Counted from the stretch's first letter, positions 15,961-24,809 are shown. The stretch is 64,000 bases of DNA from an uncultured Oscillospiraceae bacterium (GCA_900768135.1 CAAGBT010000065.1:1-64000), one strand, 5' to 3'. Translations and numbers: made by a program. Notes: generated by a model not told the origin, from the sequence alone.

Positions 15961-18528
15961 TCATGTTTCCTCTTCCGGCGGCGGAGTCCCGGCTTCCTCG
16001 GGCGGGGTAAGGCCGTAGGCGCCCTTGAGCTTCAGCTCCTGCCACTGCTCCTTTGTGATCAGGATCTGACGGGGCTTGGAGCCTTCAAACGCCCCCACGA
16101 TGCCGCGCGTCTCCATCTCGTCTACAATGCGTGCGGCGCGCGAATAGCCGAGCTTCAGCCGGCGCTGAAGCATGGAGACGGATGCCTGCCCGGTCTCCAT
16201 CACCACATCGATGGCGGCGGGCAGCAGCTCGTCCCCCTCGTCGGCAGCGCTCTGCTCGCCGGCAGGATTCTTCACCGCGCCCTTCTCCTTTTCCGCCACG
16301 GCGGCGTTGATCTTGTCGATCACAGACTCGTCGTAGTCCGTTTCGCCGTTTTCCTTCACAAAATCGACCACGCGCTCGATCTCCTCGGCGGAGATAAAGC
16401 AGCCCTGCACGCGCTTGGGCTTGCCTTCGCCGATAGGCGCATAGAGCATATCGCCGCGGCCGACGAGCTTCTCTGCGCCGGCGGCATCGAGAATGATGCG
16501 CGACTCCATCGCCGAGGCGACCGCAAACGCGATGCGGCTGGGAATATTCGCCTTCATCAGGCCGGTGATCACATCTGCCGATGGGCGCTGCGTGGCGATA
16601 ACTAGGTGCATTCCGGCGGCGCGGCCCATCTGCGCCACGCGGCAGATCGATTCCTCTACCTCCTTGGCGGCCACGAGCATCAGGTCGGCCAGCTCATCGA
16701 TCACAACAACAACCGACGGCAGCTTCTGCAGCGTCCCGTCCGTTTCGGCAAGCTTGTTGTATGCCGAAAGCTCCTTGACGTTATGCTCGGAGAACATCTT
16801 GTATCGCTTCATCATCTCATACACCGCCCATTGCAGCGCGCCGGCCGCCTTTTTCGGGTCGGTGACGACGGGGATAAGCAGGTGCGGAATGCCGTTGTAC
16901 GGCGCAAGCTCCACCATCTTGGGGTCCACCATGATAAAGCGGACCTCCTCGGGCGTAGACTTATACAGCAGCGAAACGATCAGGGAGTTTGTACACACGG
17001 ATTTGCCGGAGCCGGTGGTGCCGGCAATGAGAACGTGCGGCAGCTTTGAAATATTGCCGACGATGTTTTTGCCGCTAATGTCCTTGCCCACGGCAAAGGC
17101 CGTGGATGAGGCGTGCTGCGTAAATTCGCGCGATTCCAGCACCGTGCGGATATTGACGGGCGTAATGAGCTTGTTCGGCACCTCGATGCCGACGACGGAG
17201 ATCTTATCGGGGATGGGCGCGATGCGCACGCCGCTCGCCCCCAGCGCAAGGGCGATGTCATCCTGCAGGTTCGTGATCTTGGAAAGCTTCACCCCCTGGC
17301 TGAGTGTAAACTCGTAGCGCGTGACGGACGGGCCGCGCACCACATCGCCCGGCTGAGCGTCTACACCGAAGCTCGTAAGCGTCTGCGCAAGGCGGCGGGA
17401 GTTGTTGCGCAGCTCCGCGCCCGCCTCGGCGGCATTCGTCATGCCGCTCTCCTTCAGCAGCGTGATGGGCGGGTACTGATAGGCGGGCGGCTCGGCCTGC
17501 GCGCCGCCAGTCTCGATCTCGCGCGTGACCTCCTCGCGCGCGGCGTCTACCTCCGCGCGGCGCAGCTTTTCCTCCGACCGGTCTGAAGGCGCGGGCTGCG
17601 GCGCAGGCGCGGAAGCCGGCTGCGGCATAGGCGCAGGAACGGGCTGCGGCGCAGGCTGCGGCTTTACCGGCGCAGATACGGGCGGCGCATCGTCCGGCTC
17701 CTCCTTCGGCGCATCGCCCAGCTCCCCGCCGGTAAGCAGCTCGTCGGGACTCTTGATATGATCCGGCTTCCTGCGGAAAAATCCGCCGGACGCCTTATGC
17801 TCCGTGCGTTCCTCGCCATCGAGCGGGATGTCGATCCGTTCCTTATGCGGCGTAGGCTGCCGTCCGCCGTGCGTCCCGGCCGGCGGATCCTCCGGCTCTT
17901 CCTCCGGCTCATACGGCACGCGCTCATGGCTGCGCACCGCCTCTATCACGCCCGCAGGCGTCAGGCGGAAGGCCATCATCAGAAACGAGATGAACAGCAC
18001 CGCGAGCAGGATCATGGCGAGCGTCTTTTTCACCAGCAGCACCAGCAGGATGGCAAGCGACGCAGACACCACGCCGCCGGATTCCAGCGCGCTGCCGCTC
18101 GTCCAGAGCAACTTCAGGATGCCGTCCATATAGGTAAACTCCGTTCTGCACAGCGCGATGTGGAGCATCGCGCCCAGCACCACGGGCAGCAGGCCCGCCC
18201 CCACAAGGCAGGCCGTCACGTTCCGTCCGCGGTGCGCCAGCAGGATATAACTGCAAAGCAGCAGCGCCGGCGCGGCAAGATAGTATCCCCAGCCCGTAAG
18301 CGCGCGGAACAGCAGCGCCAGCTGGTCGAGCAGCCATGCGCCGGACTGGAAATAGCTGAACGCGACGCACAGCGCCAGCAGCAGGCAGATCACGCCCGCG
18401 ACCTCGCGCCGGATCGGGTGTTTCCCTGCTCCTCCGGCGGCGCGCCCGCCGGACGCGCGCTTCTGCGCCGGCTTTTTTCTGGCCGAAGCGTTCGGCCTGG
18501 TTGATGCGTTTTTCTTTTGTTGAGCCAT
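15961..18528 (-). CDS. ftsK: DNA translocase FtsK/SpoIIIE
   Basis: The start at 18528 (MAQQKKN) follows a GGTGG site; 855 residues. The N-terminus has four membrane helices within about residues 50-200, followed by a Pro/Ala-rich linker (about 240-365). The motor domain has a Walker A (AGTTGSGKS), Walker B (VVVIDELADLM) and the arginine-rich VIATQRPSADVITG segment. The C-terminal gamma domain (about 770-830, SMLQRRLKLGYSRAARIVDEM) recognises KOPS/SRS sequences. It pumps chromosomal DNA across the division septum or into the forespore. Without experiments FtsK and SpoIIIE cannot be separated. It lies 15 bases behind uppP. Confidence 0.95.
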   Translation of the reverse strand: MAQQKKNASTRPNASARKKPAQKRASGGRAAGGAGKHPIRREVAGVICLLLALCVAFSYFQSGAWLLDQLALLFRALTGWGYYLAAPALLLCSYILLAHRGRNVTACLVGAGLLPVVLGAMLHIALCRTEFTYMDGILKLLWTSGSALESGGVVSASLAILLVLLVKKTLAMILLAVLFISFLMMAFRLTPAGVIEAVRSHERVPYEPEEEPEDPPAGTHGGRQPTPHKERIDIPLDGEERTEHKASGGFFRRKPDHIKSPDELLTGGELGDAPKEEPDDAPPVSAPVKPQPAPQPVPAPMPQPASAPAPQPAPSDRSEEKLRRAEVDAAREEVTREIETGGAQAEPPAYQYPPITLLKESGMTNAAEAGAELRNNSRRLAQTLTSFGVDAQPGDVVRGPSVTRYEFTLSQGVKLSKITNLQDDIALALGASGVRIAPIPDKISVVGIEVPNKLITPVNIRTVLESREFTQHASSTAFAVGKDISGKNIVGNISKLPHVLIAGTTGSGKSVCTNSLIVSLLYKSTPEEVRFIMVDPKMVELAPYNGIPHLLIPVVTDPKKAAGALQWAVYEMMKRYKMFSEHNVKELSAYNKLAETDGTLQKLPSVVVVIDELADLMLVAAKEVEESICRVAQMGRAAGMHLVIATQRPSADVITGLMKANIPSRIAFAVASAMESRIILDAAGAEKLVGRGDMLYAPIGEGKPKRVQGCFISAEEIERVVDFVKENGETDYDESVIDKINAAVAEKEKGAVKNPAGEQSAADEGDELLPAAIDVVMETGQASVSMLQRRLKLGYSRAARIVDEMETRGIVGAFEGSKPRQILITKEQWQELKLKGAYGLTPPEEAGTPPPEEET

Positions 18529-18543
18529 GATCCACCTCAAGCC

Positions 18544-19377
18544 TTACTGAACGGCCGCCAGCACCAGCGTCAGCGCGCCGGCCGCCCAGCAGTAATATGC
18601 AAACGCGCCGAAGCGCCCCTTGTCGGCGATGTAGCGCAGCAGGCGGATGCAGGCATAGCCCGACACCGCCGCGACCGCAACGCCAACGAAATAGACCGGC
18701 ACGCTCGCCCAATCGACCTCTCCGGCGAGCGCGTCCTTGAGCGAGAGGATATTCGCCCCCAGCACCGCAGGAATGGAGAGCAGGAACGCAAAGCGCACGG
18801 CAAACTTCCGCTCAAAGCCCATAAAGCAGCCCATGGTGATCGTCATGCCGGAGCGGGAAACGCCCGGGCAGAGCGCGACCGCCTGCCCCACGCCGACAAG
18901 CAGCGCATCCAGCACAGCAGCCGTTTTTTCCGTCTTGCGGCCGCGGCGGGCGCGGTCGCTCAGGAACAGCAGGAGACCGGTAAACAGCAGCGCGCCGCCG
19001 ACAAAGAACATATTATCACCGAGCGATGTAAAAAAGCGGCGAAACGGCACCATGACAAAGAGCGGCAGCGTGCCAACGATGACCAGCAGCACCAGCCGGC
19101 GCGCAGGCGGCACGGGCGTTGGCGTGCGGCGATGGGCAAGGTCGCTCACGCCGCAGAAGAACTCAACGATCATATCCCGGATATCGCTCCAGTAGGCCGC
19201 GAACACCGCTACAAGCGTCCCCAGATGCAGCAGCACATCGTAAAACTCCGGCACATCGCCCGCGCCGGGGATATTCAGCAGATGCTCGGCAATGGCAAGA
19301 TGGCCGGACGAAGAGATGGGCAGGAATTCCGCCACGCCCTGCACAAGACCCAGAAGGATCGCAGTAAAAACAGACAT
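18544..19377 (-). CDS. uppP: Undecaprenyl-diphosphatase UppP (BacA)
   Basis: The 277-residue polytopic membrane protein has the two signatures of the BacA family: an N-terminal GLVQGVAEFLPISSSGHL motif with the catalytic Glu and the PGVSRSGMTI motif in the middle. It removes a phosphate from undecaprenyl diphosphate so the lipid carrier can be reused for wall polymer synthesis; it also gives bacitracin tolerance. It is the first gene of a two-gene unit with ftsK. Confidence 0.95.
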   Translation of the reverse strand: MSVFTAILLGLVQGVAEFLPISSSGHLAIAEHLLNIPGAGDVPEFYDVLLHLGTLVAVFAAYWSDIRDMIVEFFCGVSDLAHRRTPTPVPPARRLVLLVIVGTLPLFVMVPFRRFFTSLGDNMFFVGGALLFTGLLLFLSDRARRGRKTEKTAAVLDALLVGVGQAVALCPGVSRSGMTITMGCFMGFERKFAVRFAFLLSIPAVLGANILSLKDALAGEVDWASVPVYFVGVAVAAVSGYACIRLLRYIADKGRFGAFAYYCWAAGALTLVLAAVQ

Positions 19378-19418
19378 ACGAACAGCTCCTTTACTTCAAA
19401 AGATACCAACACAGGGTA

Positions 19419-19427
19419 AGTATAGCA
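19419..19427 (-). promoter_or_regulatory. Extended -10 promoter of uppP
   Basis: On the minus strand TGC stands directly before TATACT (an extended -10), about 42 bases before the uppP start. No good -35 hexamer is visible 16-18 bases upstream. Confidence 0.4.
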
Positions 19428-19508
19428 TATTTCGCTGGAAATTACCACCCCGAATTGCAGAGGCGCCGTTTTCCCAGCGGGGCGGACGCTTTTTTCCACT
19501 TTCTTATC

Positions 19509-19537
19509 TTGCGCGCAGCGGACAAATGTGCTATGAT
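19509..19537 (+). promoter_or_regulatory. Promoter of the TSCPD-protein gene
   Basis: TATGAT at 19532-19537 is a good -10; the -35 TTGCGC, 17 bases away, matches only in its TTG. Confidence 0.45.
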
Positions 19538-19571
19538 TGATGCGGCAAATCCATTTGAAGGAGATAGAAAA

Positions 19572-19829
19572 ATGACATATGTCTACCGCACAAAGGGCGT
19601 CTGCTCCAAAGAAATGCGTCTGGAGCTGGACGATGCGCATATCATCCGCCATGTAGAGGTCATCGGCGGCTGCAACGGAAATCTGCAGGGAATTTCCCGC
19701 CTTGTGGAGGGCATGAAGGCCGAGGACGCCATTGCACGGATGCGCGGCATCCGCTGCGGCGCGAAGGACACCTCCTGCCCGGATCAGCTCTCCATCGCGC
19801 TTGCCGAGGCGCTCGCGCAGGAGAAATGA
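19572..19829 (+). CDS. TSCPD domain protein (TIGR03905 type)
   Basis: The start at 19572 has AAGGAG about 8 bases upstream. The 85-residue protein is a single TSCPD domain: it begins YRTKGVCSKEM, has the GGCNGNLQGISRLVEGM core, and ends with the name-giving DTSCPDQL motif. These three Cys-containing blocks resemble the C-terminal zinc-like module of vitamin B12-dependent ribonucleotide reductases. Its function as a free protein is unknown. It is followed by a LysR regulator gene 150 bases downstream, which has its own promoter. Confidence 0.85.
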   Translation: MTYVYRTKGVCSKEMRLELDDAHIIRHVEVIGGCNGNLQGISRLVEGMKAEDAIARMRGIRCGAKDTSCPDQLSIALAEALAQEK

Positions 19830-19898
19830 GCGCGGCGCGCGGGAATGCGCCGCAGGCGGGAACTGCGCCCGATGGGCGCAAAAAGCAGAGCGTTTTGC

Positions 19899-19927
19899 TG
19901 GACAAGCGGCAGAATGCCGTGTATATT
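19899..19927 (+). promoter_or_regulatory. Sigma-A promoter of the first LysR gene
   Basis: TGGACA and TATATT, each one mismatch from consensus, are 17 bases apart. The leader that follows has an inverted GCTGCG/CGCAGC pair (about 19939-19966). Confidence 0.6.
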
Positions 19928-19979
19928 TTAGTCTGACAGGCTGCGCCGCGTTCTGCGCCGCAGCGAACGGGGGGACCTC

Positions 19980-20906
19980 ATGGACATTGATATGGACATC
20001 AAAGAGCTGGAGGCGTTTGCTTATGTGGTGGAAAACTGCAGCTTTTCCCGCGCGGCGGAGCTGCTGCACCTGACGCAGCCAACCATCAGCTCGCACGTCT
20101 CCGCGCTGGAGCGAAAACTGAACATCAAGCTGATCGTCCGCACAACGAAAGAGACCTATCCCTCCGACGCGGGCAAGCTCCTCTACAAATATGCAAAGGA
20201 AATTCTGCAGGTGCGCGAGAACGCGGCAATCGCGCTGCGCAACTTCTCGCAGGAGATGAAAGGAACGATCTCCATCGCCGCCTCCACGGTGCCGAGCCAG
20301 TATTACCTGCCGCACCTGCTGCAGGACTTCCGCGAACGCTATCCCGACATCACCTTCAGCATCCAGATGGAGGACAGCCCCAAGGTGGTGGAGCTTGTCG
20401 CCACGCGCAGCGTAGAGATCGGCTTCTGCGGCACGATGGTCGCCAGCCATAAATGTATTTATCAGGACTTTGCCAGCGACCCGATGGTACTCATCACCCC
20501 CAACACCGACAAGTACCGCGCCTTTTCCGGCGGCGCGTTCCCGCCGGAGCAGATCCGGCAGGAAACGTTTATCAGCCGCGAAAAGGGCAGCGGCACCTAT
20601 CAGGCGGGCAAGGAGCTTTTGAGCCAGTACGGCATCGATATCGCGCAGCTGCGCACTGCCGTTGAGATCCGCTCGACCGAAAGCGTGAAGCAGATGGTCA
20701 GCCAGGGCCTCGGCGTAGGGCTGATCGCCGAGAGCGCCGCGCAGGATTACGTCCAGTTCGGCAAGATCCTCTCCTTCTCCTTCCCCGATTCCGATTTCCG
20801 CCGCCGGCTTTATATCGTCAAGCACAAAAACAGCATCCTCTCCCCGATCGCGCAAGTGTTTTACGACTATGCGCGCAAAACGGGCGACAAGGCATCCGCA
20901 CAATAA
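19980..20906 (+). CDS. LysR family regulator (selenium-metabolism-associated type)
   Basis: The 308-residue protein has an N-terminal winged helix-turn-helix (about 5-65; FSRAAELLHLTQPTISSHVSALE) and a substrate-binding domain (about 95-300) starting TISIAASTVPSQYYLPHLL. That last phrase and the overall pattern match the CysB-like LysR group often annotated as selenium-metabolism associated; I did not verify this by search. A six-G run ending six bases before the ATG is the ribosome site. The gene ends inside its own terminator. No selenium gene is adjacent, so the effector and targets are open. Confidence 0.85.
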   Translation: MDIDMDIKELEAFAYVVENCSFSRAAELLHLTQPTISSHVSALERKLNIKLIVRTTKETYPSDAGKLLYKYAKEILQVRENAAIALRNFSQEMKGTISIAASTVPSQYYLPHLLQDFRERYPDITFSIQMEDSPKVVELVATRSVEIGFCGTMVASHKCIYQDFASDPMVLITPNTDKYRAFSGGAFPPEQIRQETFISREKGSGTYQAGKELLSQYGIDIAQLRTAVEIRSTESVKQMVSQGLGVGLIAESAAQDYVQFGKILSFSFPDSDFRRRLYIVKHKNSILSPIAQVFYDYARKTGDKASAQ

Positions 20907-20921
20907 CGCGGATGCCTTTTT
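20891..20921 (+). terminator. Terminator overlapping the 3' end of the LysR gene
   Basis: A perfect 9-base stem (GGCATCCGC/GCGGATGCC) is followed by TTTTT. Its left arm lies in the last codons and the stop codon is in the loop. Confidence 0.8.
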
Positions 20922-20955
20922 CTATAAATTTATAGATTTTTTCGTTAAATAACCA

Positions 20956-20984
20956 TTTACATTTTGGAAAGTTCAGTATATGAT
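20956..20984 (+). promoter_or_regulatory. Sigma-A promoter of the Crp/Fnr gene
   Basis: TTTACA and TATGAT, each one mismatch from consensus, are 17 bases apart, with an AT-rich stretch upstream that could act as an UP element. Confidence 0.65.
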
Positions 20985-21034
20985 ACTGTCATGGGTTGCA
21001 TCCGCAACACAACGTTTGCCGGGAGGGAAGGGCT

Positions 21035-21679
21035 TTGGACTGTCGGGATTCCGCTCTGTTTGAAGGCGTGGATGAGCAATCCTGCCGGAATATGCTGGTA
21101 TGCTTCGGCGCCTATGAGCGGCGCTTTACCGCAGGGCAGACGATTCTTTCCTGCGGCGAGCAGCAGGACATGATCGGCGTGCTGCTTTCCGGCAGCGCAG
21201 AGCTGCTACGCCTGCACGCCGACGGCAACCGGACGGTGCTGGAGACAATGGACGAGGGCAGTGTATTCGGCGAGGAGCTTGCGTTCACAGGCTTTTGCGA
21301 CGGCAGCGCCGCCATCGCCTGCCGCGAGGACTGCCGCGTGCTGTTCATGCGCTACGACCAGATCACCAAGCGCTGCGAAAATGCCTGCGCCTGCCACAGC
21401 CAGGTCGTGAGCAACCTGTTCCGGCTGCTCTCGCGCAAGTCGCTGCACCTCAGCCAGCGCGTGGAGGTGCTTTCCTGCCGTTCCATCCGCGAAAAGCTGC
21501 TGTGCTTTTTCAGCCAGCAGGCGGAGCTTTCCGGCAGCCGGAGCTTCCCCATGCCCTTTTCCCTCAGTACGCTCGCCGATTACATCAGCGCAGACCGCAG
21601 CGCCATGATGCGCGAAATGCGTAGGCTGCGCGAGGAGGGCGTCATTTGCACCGAGAACCGGTGCGTGACAATTCTTTAA
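21035..21679 (+). CDS. Crp/Fnr family transcriptional regulator
   Basis: A TTG start at 21035 is chosen because GGAGG lies 8 bases upstream; the only upstream ATG has no ribosome site. The 214-residue protein has a cyclic-nucleotide-like sensor domain (about 10-115; GEQQDMIGVLLSGSAEL, GSVFGEE) and a C-terminal winged helix (about 140-212; STLADYISADRSAMMREMRRLREEGVI). The linker carries a Cys/His-rich CENACACH motif (split here: RCENACACHSQ), common in clostridial members and possibly a metal, Fe-S or redox site. The gene lies just upstream of nfnA, whose promoter has a large inverted repeat, so it is a candidate regulator of the nfn genes; this is inference. Confidence 0.85.
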   Translation: MDCRDSALFEGVDEQSCRNMLVCFGAYERRFTAGQTILSCGEQQDMIGVLLSGSAELLRLHADGNRTVLETMDEGSVFGEELAFTGFCDGSAAIACREDCRVLFMRYDQITKRCENACACHSQVVSNLFRLLSRKSLHLSQRVEVLSCRSIREKLLCFFSQQAELSGSRSFPMPFSLSTLADYISADRSAMMREMRRLREEGVICTENRCVTIL

Positions 21680-21688
21680 CAATTATGC

Positions 21689-21729
21689 AAGTTTTCCTGC
21701 GTATTCTTTGCATTGACGCAAGAAAACTT
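21689..21729. promoter_or_regulatory. Inverted repeat overlapping the nfnA promoter
   Basis: Two 14-base arms (21689-21702 and 21716-21729, one mismatch) surround a 13-base spacer. The right arm covers part of the -35 hexamer and the start of the spacer between -35 and -10. This is a probable operator; as a hairpin it has no T-run behind it, so a terminator is unlikely. Confidence 0.6.
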
Positions 21730-21741
21730 TCATGATATAAT
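21713..21741 (+). promoter_or_regulatory. Strong sigma-A promoter of nfnA-nfnB
   Basis: TTGACG and a perfect TATAAT are exactly 17 bases apart, 86 bases before the nfnA start. Confidence 0.8.
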
Positions 21742-21827
21742 TCTGCCCATGCAGAATCCGGAAGCCCTGCCGCCCGGCACGCAAGGCGGCAAGGCGGAGA
21801 ATACCGAACAAAAAGGAGAAGTCGTCC

Positions 21828-22670
21828 ATGTATCGCATCGTGAAGAAAGAAGCGCTGAAGCCCACAGTGATCCTGTACGAGATCGAAGCGCCGATGGTGG
21901 CAAAGAAGGCCGAACCCGGCCAGTTCATCATCCTGCGCGTCGATGAAAACGGGGAACGCATCCCCATCACCATCCACGACTACGACCGTGAAAAGGGGAC
22001 GGTAACGATCATCGTGCAGACGGTCGGCGCCACGACCGAAAAGCTGAGCCACAAGGCTGAAGGCGAGTACATTCAGGATTTTGTCGGCCCGCTCGGCCGC
22101 CCCACCGAGACAGAGGGCAAGAAGAAGGTCTGCGTTGTCGGCGGCGGCGTCGGCTGCGCCATCGCCTACCCTGTGCTGAAAAAATTCCACGACTGCGGCG
22201 CGGAGGTCCACGCGGTCGTTGGCTTCAAGAACAAGGATCTCGTGATCCTTGAGGATAAGTTCCGCGCCGCGTCCAGCGTGATGAAGCTCATGACGGACGA
22301 CGGCTCCTACGGCGAGAAGGGCCTCGTCACCGACGCGCTCAAGCAGCTCATCGAGGAGGGCAACCAGTATGACGAGATCTTCGCCATCGGTCCGGCCATC
22401 ATGATGAAATTCGTCTCCAAGACGACGGAGCCTTACGGCGTACCCACCACCGTTTCCATGAGTCCCATCATGGTGGACGGCACGGGTATGTGCGGCGGCT
22501 GCCGCCTGACCGTTGGCGGCGAGACGAAGTTTGCCTGCGTGGACGGCCCCGACTTCGACGGCCACAAGGTCGATTGGGACGAGAGCCTCAAGCGCGGCAA
22601 GATGTACTTCGATTGGGAGCGCCGCAAGCACGAAGAAACCTGCAACCTGTTCAAGAAGGAGGTCCAGTAA
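21828..22670 (+). CDS. nfnA: NfnA-like FAD/NAD(P)-binding small subunit
   Basis: The 280-residue protein belongs to the sulfide dehydrogenase/dihydroorotate dehydrogenase electron-transfer (PyrK-like) family. It has an FAD-binding beta-barrel (about 1-95), an NAD-binding domain starting VCVVGGGVGCAIAYP, and a C-terminal [2Fe-2S] site with Cys in GMCGGCRLTVGG and FACVDGP. With the NADPH-side subunit encoded next it should form NADH-dependent ferredoxin:NADP oxidoreductase (NfnAB), which couples NADH and reduced ferredoxin to NADPH production by flavin bifurcation. The upstream ribosome site is AAAGGAG. One base separates it from nfnB. Confidence 0.88.
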   Translation: MYRIVKKEALKPTVILYEIEAPMVAKKAEPGQFIILRVDENGERIPITIHDYDREKGTVTIIVQTVGATTEKLSHKAEGEYIQDFVGPLGRPTETEGKKKVCVVGGGVGCAIAYPVLKKFHDCGAEVHAVVGFKNKDLVILEDKFRAASSVMKLMTDDGSYGEKGLVTDALKQLIEEGNQYDEIFAIGPAIMMKFVSKTTEPYGVPTTVSMSPIMVDGTGMCGGCRLTVGGETKFACVDGPDFDGHKVDWDESLKRGKMYFDWERRKHEETCNLFKKEVQ

Positions 22671-22671
22671 A

Positions 22672-24060
22672 ATGCCTAACATGAGCCTGAAGAAAAACGA
22701 GATGCCCTCGCAGGACCCCAACGTCCGCAACAAAAACTTCCTGGAGGTCGCGCTCGGCTACACCGAAGAGCAGGCGCTGGACGAAGCCGCCCGCTGCCTG
22801 AACTGCAAAAATCACCCCTGCGTTTCCGGCTGCCCGGTGCAGGTGAAGATCCCCGAATTCATCAAGAAAATCACCGAAAAGGATTATGAGGGCGCTTATC
22901 AGGTCATCCACGAAACGTCCTCTCTGCCCGCCGTGTGCGGCCGCGTCTGCCCGCAGGAAACGCAGTGCGAGAGCAAGTGCATCCGCGGCATCAAGGGCGA
23001 GCCGGTCGGCATCGGCAGGCTTGAGCGCTTTGTGGCCGACTGGCACAACGCCAACGTCAGCGAAGCGCCCGCCAAGCCCGAACCCAACGGCCACAAGGTC
23101 GCCGTTATCGGCTCCGGCCCCAGCGGCCTTACCTGCGCGGGCGACCTTGCCAAGAAGGGCTACGACGTCACCGTGTTTGAAGCGCTCCACCTTGCCGGCG
23201 GCGTGCTGGTGTACGGCATCCCCGAGTTCCGTCTGCCCAAGGCCATCGTGCAGAAGGAAGTGGACGGCCTGAAGGCGCTCGGCGTCAAGGTCGAGACGAA
23301 CATGGTCATCGGCCGCGTCGTATCCATCGACGAGCTGATGAGCCAGTACGGCTTCGAGGCCGTGTTCATCGGCTCCGGCGCGGGCCTGCCGATGTTCATG
23401 CATATCCCCGGCGAGAATCTCTGCGGCGTGTACTCCGCCAACGAGTTCCTCACCCGTATCAATCTGATGAAGGCCTATAAGGAAGGCTCCGACACGCCCA
23501 TCATGCCGCTGAAGGGCAAGAAGGTCGCCGTTGTCGGCGGCGGCAACGTTGCCATGGACGCCGCCCGCTGCTCCAAGCGTCTGGGCGCGGACGTGTATGT
23601 TGTCTACCGCCGCGGCATGGAAGAGCTGCCCGCCCGTCACGAAGAGGTCGAACACGCCATCGAAGAGGGCATCGTCTTCAAGACGCTCAACAACCCCGTG
23701 AAGATCAACGGCGACGACAAGGGCTATGTCTCCTCCATGACCTGCATTGAGATGGAGCTGGGCGAGCCGGACGCCTCCGGCCGCCGCCGCCCGATCGAGA
23801 AGGCCGGCAGCGAGTTCGACCTGGACGTGGACTGCGTCATCATGTCGCTCGGCACCACGCCGAACCCGCTCATCAAGAACACCACGCCGGGCCTTGAGGT
23901 CAACCGCAAGGGCGGCATCGTGGTGAACGAAGCGGGCCTTACGTCCCACGCGAGCGTCTATGCCGGCGGCGACGCCGTCACGGGCGCAGCCACCGTCATC
24001 CTCGCCATGGGCGCCGGCAAGCTCGGCGCGAAGAGCATCGACGAGCAGCTCAGCAAATAA
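22672..24060 (+). CDS. nfnB: NfnB-like / NADPH-dependent glutamate synthase-type large subunit
   Basis: The 462-residue protein starts with a double-cluster Fe-S domain (Cys in CLNCKNHPCVSGCPV and CGRVCPQETQCESKC). It continues with an FAD site (VAVIGSGPSGLTCAGDLA) and an NADP site (VAVVGGGNVAMDAARCSKRLGA), and ends with a second FAD contact (YAGGDAVTGAATVI). This is the GltD-like architecture of NfnB. The start at 22672 has AAGGAGG eight bases upstream within the end of nfnA. A stand-alone homotetrameric glutamate synthase annotation is often given to this family, but the neighbour NfnA favours the transhydrogenase. A terminator follows directly. Confidence 0.88.
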   Translation: MPNMSLKKNEMPSQDPNVRNKNFLEVALGYTEEQALDEAARCLNCKNHPCVSGCPVQVKIPEFIKKITEKDYEGAYQVIHETSSLPAVCGRVCPQETQCESKCIRGIKGEPVGIGRLERFVADWHNANVSEAPAKPEPNGHKVAVIGSGPSGLTCAGDLAKKGYDVTVFEALHLAGGVLVYGIPEFRLPKAIVQKEVDGLKALGVKVETNMVIGRVVSIDELMSQYGFEAVFIGSGAGLPMFMHIPGENLCGVYSANEFLTRINLMKAYKEGSDTPIMPLKGKKVAVVGGGNVAMDAARCSKRLGADVYVVYRRGMEELPARHEEVEHAIEEGIVFKTLNNPVKINGDDKGYVSSMTCIEMELGEPDASGRRRPIEKAGSEFDLDVDCVIMSLGTTPNPLIKNTTPGLEVNRKGGIVVNEAGLTSHASVYAGGDAVTGAATVILAMGAGKLGAKSIDEQLSK

Positions 24061-24066
24061 ACAAGC

Positions 24067-24104
24067 GAAAAACGCGCGGAGCGGCGTATGCTTCCGCGCG
24101 TTTT
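24067..24104 (+). terminator. Terminator of the nfn operon
   Basis: An 11-base AAAACGCGCGGA-type stem with a 12-base loop ends in TTTTCCCC, seven bases past the nfnB stop. Confidence 0.75.
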
Positions 24105-24135
24105 CCCCATACTACCGATCTGGGAGGGAATAATT

Positions 24136-24666
24136 ATGAATCTCTGGCATGACATTGCACCGGCGCGCGTACGTCCTGAGGACTTTTTTGCGGTCATCGA
24201 GATCGAAAAAGGCTCCAAGAACAAGTATGAGATGGACAAGGAGACCGGCGCGCTGCGTCTGGACCGCATTCTCTACACCTCGACTCATTACCCCGCCAAC
24301 TACGGCTTCATCCCCCGCACCTGGGCGGACGACGGCGACCCGCTGGACGTGCTGGTCCTCTGCTCTGAGTGCATCCGTCCGCTGAGCCTTGTGGAGTGCT
24401 ATCCCATTGGCGTGATCACAATGGAAGACAGCGGCAGTCTTGACGAGAAGATCATTGCCATTCCGTTCCAGGACCCGACCTACAACACCTATCAGGACAT
24501 TTCTGAGCTGCCGAACCATGTGGCAAGTGAGATCCGCCACTTCTTCCGCGTGTACAAGAGTCTTGAGGGCAAGGAGACCGTGGTGAGCGATGTGCTGGGC
24601 CGCGAGGAAGCCGTCAGCATCATCATCAAATGTCAGAACGCCTACATTGAAAAATATTGCCGCTGA
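24136..24666 (+). CDS. ppa: Inorganic diphosphatase (family I)
   Basis: The start at 24136 (MNLWHDI) has GGGAGGG eight bases upstream. The 176-residue protein is a soluble family I pyrophosphatase. It has the metal-binding signature DDGDPLDVLVL, the YPANYGFIPRTW strand with active-site Tyr and Arg, and the MEDSGSLDEKIIAIP segment with further acidic ligands. It hydrolyses pyrophosphate released in biosynthesis. No obvious promoter is seen between the nfn terminator and the gene, so it may depend on readthrough. Confidence 0.93.
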   Translation: MNLWHDIAPARVRPEDFFAVIEIEKGSKNKYEMDKETGALRLDRILYTSTHYPANYGFIPRTWADDGDPLDVLVLCSECIRPLSLVECYPIGVITMEDSGSLDEKIIAIPFQDPTYNTYQDISELPNHVASEIRHFFRVYKSLEGKETVVSDVLGREEAVSIIIKCQNAYIEKYCR

Positions 24667-24673
24667 AAGCGGT

Positions 24674-24710
24674 GCAGGAGCGGAAGCCAACGGCTTCCGC
24701 TCCTGCTTTT
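24674..24710 (+). terminator. Terminator of the pyrophosphatase gene
   Basis: A perfect 15-base stem (GCAGGAGCGGAAGCC) with a three-base loop is followed by TTTT. Confidence 0.85.
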
Positions 24711-24716
24711 GGGACA

Positions 24717-24749
24717 GAAAAAGAGCGCACCCGAAAGGATGCGCTCTTC
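24717..24749 (-). terminator. Terminator of the GGGtGRT operon
   Basis: On the minus strand an 11-base stem with one G-T pair (AGAGCGCATCC with GGGTGCGCTCT) is followed by TTTTCTG, about 60 bases past the GGGtGRT gene stop. Confidence 0.7.
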
Positions 24750-24809
24750 GCTTTAAAGGGAACCGCCCTCTTATCAAACGGTTCAGGGTGACGCCGGAGA
24801 TCTGTCCTA

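Noticed and set aside
19275..20903. A minus-strand open frame of 542 codons opposite the TSCPD and LysR genes
   Set aside because: It crosses two promoters and two supported genes and has no recognisable domain.
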